Below are positions 1 through 5,154 of a stretch of 5,154 nucleotides of DNA, piece by piece. The stretch is from positions 1 to 5,154 of the forward strand of contig JAFNAH010000154.1 in assembly GCA_017860075.1 (NCBI GenBank), written 5' to 3'. Position 1 is the first letter of the stretch. The number at the start of each line of letters is the position of its first letter. The translations under genes and the position numbers were made by a program. Source of the stretch: Acidobacteriota bacterium. Lineage in GTDB: Bacteria > Acidobacteriota > UBA6911. Under the pieces are notes generated by a model. That model saw only the letters and a list, made by a program, of their open reading frames with translations. It ran no database searches and was not told the DNA's origin.

Positions 1-2072
1 GCCTTCTGCATGGCCGCAATCGCTTTTTCATATGATCCCTGATCTTGATAGACAAGTCCCAGGACGTAATGGCCGGGCGGGAATTTGGGAGCCATCTCAA
101 TCGATTTCAGGGCTTCGGCGGCCGCCTCTTCATATCGCTTTTCATGTCTGTAGAGCTCTCCCAGCCAGGCGGTGTGCAGTGGATTGAATGGATCCAGCTC
201 CTGTGCCCGCTTGTGATCTTCTATCGCTTCCTTCGTGCGTCCGAAGAGGAAATTGAACCAGGAGCGGTGATAATACGCTATGGCCAGGCTGGGATTGGCG
301 TCCAGGGCGCGTTCGATGTCCCGGAAGGCGTCGTCCCACCTCCATTCCCAATAGCCCTCGACGAAAGCCATAGCCGTAAGGACCTCGGCCAACGTGTCAT
401 CAAGCTTCAGCGCCGTCGTGGCGGCCGCTTTGGCCCGCTGAAGGGAGTCCTCACGAGCCTCGGCACCGTGAGCCATCTCGATGTAGCCGAGCGCCAGCCC
501 GGCGTGCGTCAACGGATCTGCCGGGTCCTTTTCCAGGGCCTCATGGAGATAGGCCAGGCCCTTTTCGGTGTCTGCCATGGACGACTTGTTAAGGTAGAAC
601 ATCCCTCTCAGATAAGACTCGTACGTTGCCGGATTCGCCGCGCGGGCGTTCGCAAGGCGCGCCTCCACCTCCGGCCTCACCTTGACTCTGATCGTCCGGG
701 CAACGGCACGCGCCACATCGCTCTGAATTGCCAGGATGCTGGTAAGCTCCCGAACGTAGCTCTCGGCCCACAGGTTCTGCTCGGTTTCCGCTTCGATGAG
801 CTGGGCCATCACGCGCACGCGGCTGCCTTCGCGGAGCGCCGAGGCCTCGAGCACCGTGTCCACCTTCAACTCGCGCGCGATCTCCGGCAGCGGCTTTTTC
901 AGGCCCTTATATCTCATCACCGATGTCCGGGAAGTGACCTTTAGGGCGCCGATCTTCGAGATGTCCGTGATCAACGCATCGGTCATGCCATCCGTAAAGT
1001 ACTCCTGGTCGGGATCGCCGGAGAGGTTCGCCACCGGCAGGACTGCGATAGAACGAAACCTGGGTGCCGCGGATCGACCCAGCAGCCGGTCCCGAACGGC
1101 CTCGAGGTTCAGACCCACCAAGACCGCGATGAAGGCAATGAGAGCGGTGCCCAGCACGGCGGCGAGTGCTAGCCACATTCCGCGCGAAAGCCCGCGCCTC
1201 CTCCCGATCCAGGCTGGAAGAGGGCCGCCCGACTGAACCGCCTCCATTGCCGCCCGCACGTCGCCCGAGCTCTGGTAGCGCTCTGCCGGGTCCTTCGCCA
1301 GGCAGCGCTCGATGATCGTCCTTAGCTCGGGCGGCAACGGGCCCATCGGGCCCGGCGGAATCGGCGGAGGTGCCTGGACTATGATTGCCGAACTCAGCTC
1401 GAAACCCGTGTTGCCCTGGAAGGGCCGTCGCCCCGACGCCATCTCGTAGAGCACGACGCCAAGTGCCCAGATGTCGCTGCGGGTGTCGGCAGGCCTGCCA
1501 CGCAACTGCTCGGGCGCCATGTAAGCGAGGGTGCCCACCACCATGCCCGGGGCCGTCAGAGTGTCCATCCCCTGGGTGACAGTCTTGGACAGGTCGGCTG
1601 CGCTCTGGTGCTTTGCCAACCCGAAATCGAGCACCTTGGCACGCCCCTCGGGCGTGATGATCACGTTGGCGCTCTTAAGATCGCGGTGGATGATGCTGCG
1701 CCCGTGGGCGTGCGCCAGCGCATCGGCGAGCTGAATCCCGTAGCGTTGCACCTCATCGACGGGCAGCGCCCCGCGCTCGAGCAGCGAGCTGAGGCGCCGG
1801 CCTTCCACGAGTTCCATGGCAATGAATGCCTGACCGTCGTGCTCGCCAACCTCGTGGATGGTGCAGATGTGGGGGTGATTCAGTCTTGAAGCCGTGCGGG
1901 CCTCGCGCAGCAGCCGGGCCTTGGCGGAAGGGTCATCGAAACTGGCCGCAGGCAGGACCTTGATGGCCACGTCCCGATCGAGCTGCTCGTCGTGAGCGCG
2001 GTAGACCACACCCATTCCGCCTTCGCCAAGCTTTTCAGTGATTTGGTAATGACCAAGCGTCCTGCCGATCAT
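1..2072 (-). CDS. Ser/Thr protein kinase with TolB/FlgO-like domain and TPR repeats (3' end beyond window)
   Basis: This is a bacterial Hanks-type Ser/Thr kinase that phosphorylates proteins from the cytoplasmic face of the inner membrane; its substrates are unknown. Reading from an ATG at 2072, 690 codons stay open to the window edge, so the C-terminus is missing. The kinase domain (about residues 9-275) has the glycine loop GEGGMG (16-21), VAIK with catalytic K38, the helix-C glutamate E57, HRDLKSAN (129-136, RD type, base D131), DFG (149-151), APE (186-188), SDIWALG (199-205) and the late arginine R265. The activation loop is rich in Ser and Thr, which fits control by autophosphorylation. 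One hydrophobic helix (about 298-323) follows a basic stretch. Residues 338-475 match the TolB N-terminal/FlgO-like domain common in such kinases (IAVLPVANLSGDPDQEYF, 342-359). From 483 there are five TPR units and the start of a sixth. The start is supported by the kinase fold beginning at once and by a good ribosome site. Family members are commonly longer, so more TPRs probably lie outside. I am very sure of the family and cannot name a pathway. Confidence 0.95.
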   Translation of the reverse strand, partial: MIGRTLGHYQITEKLGEGGMGVVYRAHDEQLDRDVAIKVLPAASFDDPSAKARLLREARTASRLNHPHICTIHEVGEHDGQAFIAMELVEGRRLSSLLERGALPVDEVQRYGIQLADALAHAHGRSIIHRDLKSANVIITPEGRAKVLDFGLAKHQSAADLSKTVTQGMDTLTAPGMVVGTLAYMAPEQLRGRPADTRSDIWALGVVLYEMASGRRPFQGNTGFELSSAIIVQAPPPIPPGPMGPLPPELRTIIERCLAKDPAERYQSSGDVRAAMEAVQSGGPLPAWIGRRRGLSRGMWLALAAVLGTALIAFIAVLVGLNLEAVRDRLLGRSAAPRFRSIAVLPVANLSGDPDQEYFTDGMTDALITDISKIGALKVTSRTSVMRYKGLKKPLPEIARELKVDTVLEASALREGSRVRVMAQLIEAETEQNLWAESYVRELTSILAIQSDVARAVARTIRVKVRPEVEARLANARAANPATYESYLRGMFYLNKSSMADTEKGLAYLHEALEKDPADPLTHAGLALGYIEMAHGAEAREDSLQRAKAAATTALKLDDTLAEVLTAMAFVEGYWEWRWDDAFRDIERALDANPSLAIAYYHRSWFNFLFGRTKEAIEDHKRAQELDPFNPLHTAWLGELYRHEKRYEEAAAEALKSIEMAPKFPPGHYVLGLVYQDQGSYEKAIAAMQK

Positions 2073-2080
2073 GGGGAGGG

Positions 2081-2088
2081 ACCTCCAA
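2081..2088 (-). promoter_or_regulatory. Ribosome binding site of the kinase gene
   Basis: The minus strand reads TTGGAGGT here, a near-complete match to the anti-16S consensus. It lies 8 bases before the ATG at 2072-2070. The spacing is ideal, and it fixes the start just before the kinase domain. Confidence 0.85.
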
Positions 2089-2137
2089 GCTCGGCTTTCA
2101 GTGCCCCTGATCGAGCTTTGCGTTAAGAGTTGAGGCC

Positions 2138-2167
2138 ATTATAGTCCGGTCAGGTTGCGGCTGATAG
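2138..2167 (-). promoter_or_regulatory. Candidate sigma70-type promoter for the kinase gene
   Basis: The minus strand has a perfect TATAAT at 2143-2138. The best -35 match, CTATCA at 2167-2162 (3 of 6 bases of TTGACA), stands 18 bases upstream, and there is no TGN extension. If used, transcription would start near 2131 and give a leader of about 60 bases containing the ribosome site. The -10 box is clear but the -35 is poor, so an activator or a chance match are both possible. It is the best promoter candidate I found in the gap and argues that the kinase is not solely dependent on read-through from the upstream gene. Confidence 0.5.
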
Positions 2168-2445
2168 CGGAAAGCACTATCCAAGATCTCGCCGCATCTT
2201 GGCTGGAGTTTGGTGGAGTTGGTTGCGCTTGGATTCTCGCGGGCACAGCCTGGGACACACCCGGGGTATTTTGAGGATATTTCGGGCAGGTTAGGGAGGC
2301 TGTTGAAAGACCGCAAGCCCTTGACGGACGCGGGCCATCATCGAATCGAAAAAGGGACCGCGACCACAATCATCCAGGTTGAGATTGTCATCGGGCCGGA
2401 ACGTAACTCGGGAAAACCCCGTCTTAGTCGCGCGCGCGAACCACA

Positions 2446-2473
2446 AGCTGAAATAATACGATGACCTTCAGCT
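2446..2473. repeat. Inverted repeat (7-bp stem, 14-base loop) downstream of the GGDEF/EAL gene
   Basis: On the plus strand AGCTGAA (2446-2452) and TTCAGCT (2467-2473) are perfect reverse complements separated by 14 bases. The structure lies about 40 bases after the stop codon of the GGDEF/EAL gene. No T-run follows on either strand, so it does not fit an intrinsic terminator. It could be a 3' end stabilising hairpin or a protein site, or it may be chance. Confidence 0.4.
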
Positions 2474-2511
2474 GAGAGATTGCTGGGAGGGCCGGCGCTG
2501 GAGGAGCGGCT

Positions 2512-4959
2512 TCAAATCGGCCTGGGGACTGCCAGGTGGAATCCCTGAACGTAATCGACTCTCATGCCGGTGAGCTTCTCGAGTATCTCGGCATTTTCTA
2601 CCCATTCGGCGATGCTCTTGAGACCCAACACATGTCCTAAACGGTGAATGGCCTCGACCATGGCCCCATCGACGCGATCGATCAGGATTTCCTTGACGAA
2701 ATGACCGTCTATTTTGAGATAGTCGACCGGTAGGTTCTTCAGATATCCGAACGAAGACAGACCACTGCCAAAGTCGTCCAGAGAGAGACGGCAGCCCAAC
2801 TCCTTGACCGTCGTGATGAATGCTCTGACACGTGTAAAGTCCGAGATGGCTGCCGTTTCGGTAATTTCGAACCCGATGCTGGGAGTCTTGACGTGGCTTG
2901 CTTTGATCTGTTCAACAACGAAATCCAGAAAATTCTCGTCGCTCAGGGACTGTCCGGACAGGTTTATCGAAAGAAGGGGACCGCGTCGATCTGTGTTCAG
3001 TGCTTTCAGAGCAGTGAAAGTCTCACCTACGACCCAGCGGTCGATCTTACTCATATAACCGTAGCGCTCCGCCGCAGGGAGGAATGCACCTGGAAGAACG
3101 ATACGGCCTTGCTCATCCAAGAGGCGCAGGAGTACCTCTCCGAGTTCAATGTCCTCCTCGTTGGAGTTGGTAGGCAAGATTGGCTGCAAATAAAGACGCA
3201 AGCGGCCTTCAGCCAAGGTCTGCTGAATGCGTGACATCCACTGCATTTCACCGAGGCGCCGTGTCGCAACGTGATCGTCCGGCTCAAAAAGGCAGACTCG
3301 ATTGCGGCCCGAATCCTTCGCCGCATAGCAGGCGCTGTCCGCTGCGCGCAAGAGACTGGCGGCGCTCCCCCAGATGTCCGTAATCGACACCAAACCGACA
3401 CTCAACGTCACGGTAAAACTCTTATCCTGCCACCCGAAGCGGAAATTTTGGGACAACTCGCGGAGCGTTTGGGCGATCCGAATGGCTTCGTCGCGTGGAC
3501 AGTGCTCCAAGAGAATCCCGAATTCATCGCCGCCGAGCCGCGCAAATGTGTCGCGCGTGCGGATTCGAGTGCTCATGAGGGCTGCGATCTGCCGCAGCAG
3601 CTCATCTCCCGCAATGTGACCACACGTATCATTCACGATCTTGAACTGATCGAGATCGATGTAGATCAGCGCGTGCGGGGCAAGGGGATTCGCGGACTGC
3701 GCGATGCGTGAGAGGCGCCGTTCGAATTCACGCCGGTTAGTCAGGCCGGTCAGCGCGTCATGGGTGGCTTGATGGGAGAGTTGTTGCGCAAGTCTGCGTT
3801 CCTCTGTGATATCGCGAAAAGTTACTACTGTCCCAACCGCAATGCCCCGGCTGTCGAGGTTTGGAGCTTTCGAATAGCTGATGTATCGCTTCTGTCCCTG
3901 CCGGTCCATCAAGACAAGATTCAAATGCCGGCGATCGTCCCGTTCCGTCGAAAGTGCTTCGGCCCCATCGGCATCCGTGCCTTCGGCAGATTTGTCGACC
4001 ACTCGGAACACTTTATCGAGTGGAACTCCCTGGGCCTCAGAGCTCGGCCAGCCGGTGTAACGCTCTGCTGCTGGATTCAAGTAAGTGATGTTTCGATTGG
4101 AATCGATCGTGATGACGCCATCGCCGATACTGGCCAAAGTGGTTCGGAAAAGCTCTTTTTCGAAGAGCAATCGCTCATTGGATCGGGCCAGTTCCTCGGT
4201 GCGCTCCTCCACCCGGCGTTCGAGGTGCTCGGAGTAACGCTGCAGGCCGCTTTGTGCCTTGCGCCTTGCCTCCGCCTCCGCTAGCTCTTGGCGGCGCGCC
4301 ATCTCCTGCCGAGCTCGGGTGAGATCATCGATGATATCCAGGTTTGAGAATTGCAGGCGAAGAGATTCGGTCACCGAGGCGTGAATACGTTCGGAGATAA
4401 TCCACATCAGCGTCATAAAGAGCAGAACAATGCTTCCCATGAGCAGATGAATCGAGTCGCCGGCAGAGAAAATCCGCACCGCATATGGAAGGAAGGCAGG
4501 AAGCAAGAAAAGCAGGTATACGCCGCGCAGTGGCGAAAGGGTGGAGAAGGACGCGCCGCTCATGACGGCCAGCACAAACAGCAGCAAGGTCTGATGAACA
4601 ATGCTGTCTGACACGAAAAAGTAAAAACCCGCGCCACCCCAGAGTGCGCCGTGGAGACCGATTCCAATCACGAGACGCCCCGCCCAACTAGACCTGTCCG
4701 GGGAAATGGGGTGGGATACCCGGTAATCCTGAAGCCATCGGTAGCATACCCATGACAGCCCGATGATCAAGAGCACCCACAGGGTCAATGCCGGCCTTGA
4801 AATCCAGGTCCACAAGCCGACGGCCGTCAGGATCGCGGTGACGACGGAAGAGAATAGGAATGGAGGTAGTTGACGATAGACCGATTCGACCTGACCAGCC
4901 CGCACGCGCCGAACCATTTCGCGTGCCGTATCCGGATTACCAGCATTGGTTGTGATCAT
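2512..4959 (-). CDS. Membrane-anchored PAS-GGDEF-EAL cyclic di-GMP synthase/phosphodiesterase
   Basis: This complete 815-residue protein carries both c-di-GMP synthesis (GGDEF) and degradation (EAL) modules at the inner membrane. Six hydrophobic helices can be seen near residues 33-52, 57-73, 95-115, 120-137, 146-163 and 170-188; I cannot assign them to a named MASE-type domain. A charged coiled coil (about 211-265) leads into a PAS/PAC domain (about 268-388). The GGDEF domain (about 396-558) has DALTGLTNRR (401-410), metal ligand D435, N443, D452, an intact GGDEF signature (476-480), and an RxxD inhibitory site (R467/D470) exactly five residues before it. The EAL domain (about 575-815) reads EVL at 608-610, keeping the metal-binding Glu. 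It also has N666, E698 and E701 (FEITET), DDFGSG (728-733), K749, D751, E785, E788 and Q805, so hydrolysis looks possible. The length is normal for this architecture. The ATG at 4959 has only a weak ribosome site; the next Met (residue 15) has none better. The trigger and the net activity cannot be read from sequence. Confidence 0.96.
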   Translation of the reverse strand: MITTNAGNPDTAREMVRRVRAGQVESVYRQLPPFLFSSVVTAILTAVGLWTWISRPALTLWVLLIIGLSWVCYRWLQDYRVSHPISPDRSSWAGRLVIGIGLHGALWGGAGFYFFVSDSIVHQTLLLFVLAVMSGASFSTLSPLRGVYLLFLLPAFLPYAVRIFSAGDSIHLLMGSIVLLFMTLMWIISERIHASVTESLRLQFSNLDIIDDLTRARQEMARRQELAEAEARRKAQSGLQRYSEHLERRVEERTEELARSNERLLFEKELFRTTLASIGDGVITIDSNRNITYLNPAAERYTGWPSSEAQGVPLDKVFRVVDKSAEGTDADGAEALSTERDDRRHLNLVLMDRQGQKRYISYSKAPNLDSRGIAVGTVVTFRDITEERRLAQQLSHQATHDALTGLTNRREFERRLSRIAQSANPLAPHALIYIDLDQFKIVNDTCGHIAGDELLRQIAALMSTRIRTRDTFARLGGDEFGILLEHCPRDEAIRIAQTLRELSQNFRFGWQDKSFTVTLSVGLVSITDIWGSAASLLRAADSACYAAKDSGRNRVCLFEPDDHVATRRLGEMQWMSRIQQTLAEGRLRLYLQPILPTNSNEEDIELGEVLLRLLDEQGRIVLPGAFLPAAERYGYMSKIDRWVVGETFTALKALNTDRRGPLLSINLSGQSLSDENFLDFVVEQIKASHVKTPSIGFEITETAAISDFTRVRAFITTVKELGCRLSLDDFGSGLSSFGYLKNLPVDYLKIDGHFVKEILIDRVDGAMVEAIHRLGHVLGLKSIAEWVENAEILEKLTGMRVDYVQGFHLAVPRPI

Positions 4960-5154
4960 AGCCGTCTTTCACCGCCAATAGCGTCTGGACGTGCCTGCAA
5001 AATGGATCCGCATCTCCCGGCGATCTTCGATCGCAAATCCGTCAACCGTGAACGCTCCTGCCCAAATTCTACCGCCCAGACAACCCCCGTTCGTAATGAA
5101 TCTTTGCCAATTCCAGCCGAAAATGACGACTCGGACCTGACACACTGCTCTGCT
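4960..5154. other. Upstream region of the GGDEF/EAL gene, no supported gene
   Basis: This is the sequence before the GGDEF/EAL start, up to the window edge. Two minus-strand frames are open from the edge: one ends at a TGA at 4971-4969, the other at a TGA (4958-4956) that overlaps the ATG as ATGA. Neither product is recognised, and two overlapping open frames in GC-rich DNA are weak evidence. TTGACG (5045-5040) resembles a -35 box and TAGAAT (5071-5066) a -10 box, but neither has a properly spaced partner, so I call no promoter. The region also holds a short palindrome at 5020-5034. The Shine-Dalgarno match before the ATG is poor (GAAAGACGGCT). Confidence 0.5.
5020..5034. repeat. Short palindrome upstream of the GGDEF/EAL gene
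   Basis: GCGATC-TTC-GATCGC is a perfect 6-bp inverted repeat around a 3-base centre, about 60 bases before the start codon. Its size and place would suit an operator for a dimeric regulator or a small leader hairpin. No second copy was seen in the window, and a match of this length can occur by chance. Confidence 0.3.

Larger units (their letters stand above)
2073..2511. other. 439-base intergenic region between the GGDEF/EAL gene and the kinase gene
   Basis: No gene can be supported in this gap. Two short minus-strand frames (2316-2098 and 2369-2139) and one plus-strand frame (2210-2464, TTG start) are open, but none has a convincing ribosome site or a product I recognise. Visible elements are the candidate promoter and ribosome site of the kinase next to 2072, a 7-base-pair inverted repeat at 2446-2473, and a 12-base perfect CG palindrome at 2428-2439. 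There is also AGGCTGTTGAAAG at 2297-2309, which resembles ends of some insertion sequences but has no partner. No hairpin followed by a T-run was found after the stop of the upstream gene, so its terminator is not evident. The gap is long for a bacterial spacer and could hide a small RNA or a decayed element. Confidence 0.7.

Noticed and set aside
45..944. A 299-codon plus-strand open frame
   Set aside because: It is antisense to the TolB/FlgO-like and TPR part of the kinase, has no recognisable domain, and is explained by GC-rich codon bias on the opposite strand.
796..1236. A 146-codon plus-strand open frame
   Set aside because: It is antisense to the linker, membrane helix and TolB/FlgO-like region of the kinase, with low-complexity Arg/Ser-rich translation typical of a shadow frame.
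1385..1889. Several short plus-strand frames and one minus-strand frame (1661-1849)
   Set aside because: All lie inside the kinase domain in other frames. The kinase frame carries every catalytic motif.
2098..2369. Two minus-strand frames (72 and 76 codons) just upstream of the kinase
   Set aside because: They overlap each other in different frames, run through the candidate kinase promoter, and have no known domain.
2210..2464. An 84-codon plus-strand frame in the intergenic gap
   Set aside because: It has a TTG start with poor Shine-Dalgarno spacing and no recognised motif, and it ends about 48 bases from the convergent gene end. Not enough to call a gene.
2400..2511. Intrinsic terminator for the GGDEF/EAL gene
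   Set aside because: The 2446-2473 hairpin and the small CGGGG/CCCG fold near 2409-2421 are not followed by a T-run on the minus strand.
3271..4284. Plus-strand frames of 146 and 174 codons (3271-3711 and 3760-4284)
   Set aside because: They are antisense to the GGDEF, PAS and coiled-coil parts of the c-di-GMP gene and encode nothing recognisable.
4325..4687. A 120-codon minus-strand frame
   Set aside because: It overlaps the membrane region of the GGDEF/EAL gene in another frame on the same strand. The GGDEF/EAL frame is continuous and has clear hydrophobic helices.
5040..5071. A sigma70 promoter from TTGACG (5045-5040) or TAGAAT (5071-5066)
   Set aside because: The -35-like box has no -10 box 16-18 bases downstream, and the -10-like box has no -35 at the right distance upstream.
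4960..5154. tRNA gene or c-di-GMP riboswitch in the leader of the GGDEF/EAL gene
   Set aside because: There is no T-loop motif or cloverleaf pairing, and I could not find the conserved GEMM core.

Overview
The window holds two protein genes, both on the minus strand, and no recognisable mobile element, RNA gene or CRISPR array. Reading in the direction of transcription (high to low coordinates) there are about 195 bases with no supported gene, then a complete 815-residue membrane-anchored PAS-GGDEF-EAL protein that makes and/or breaks cyclic di-GMP. A 439-base intergenic stretch follows, and then the first 690 codons of a Ser/Thr protein kinase with a TolB/FlgO-like domain and TPR repeats, which runs off the left edge of the window. 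The kinase has no stop inside the window, yet it is one of the two real genes here. The long open frames antisense to it are shadows.

The organism is probably a GC-rich Gram-negative environmental bacterium. The layout kinase - one membrane helix - TolB/FlgO-like domain - TPR is, from general knowledge, expanded in Acidobacteriota, Myxococcota/Deltaproteobacteria, Gemmatimonadota and related metagenomic lineages. The sequence alone does not settle the phylum.

Both products are signal transducers anchored in the inner membrane. The GGDEF/EAL protein has six predicted membrane helices, a coiled coil and a PAS domain as sensory input, followed by two output domains that each keep their catalytic residues. 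The kinase is an RD-type enzyme with an intact active site, joined through one membrane helix to a protein-interaction half. The two genes point the same way, but a consensus TATAAT element 66 bases before the kinase start and the large gap suggest that the kinase has its own promoter. A functional link between Ser/Thr phosphorylation and c-di-GMP turnover is possible but rests only on adjacency.

I find no convincing undescribed system. The items most worth a second look are the unassigned six-helix sensor region, the dual intact c-di-GMP active sites, and the two non-coding stretches.
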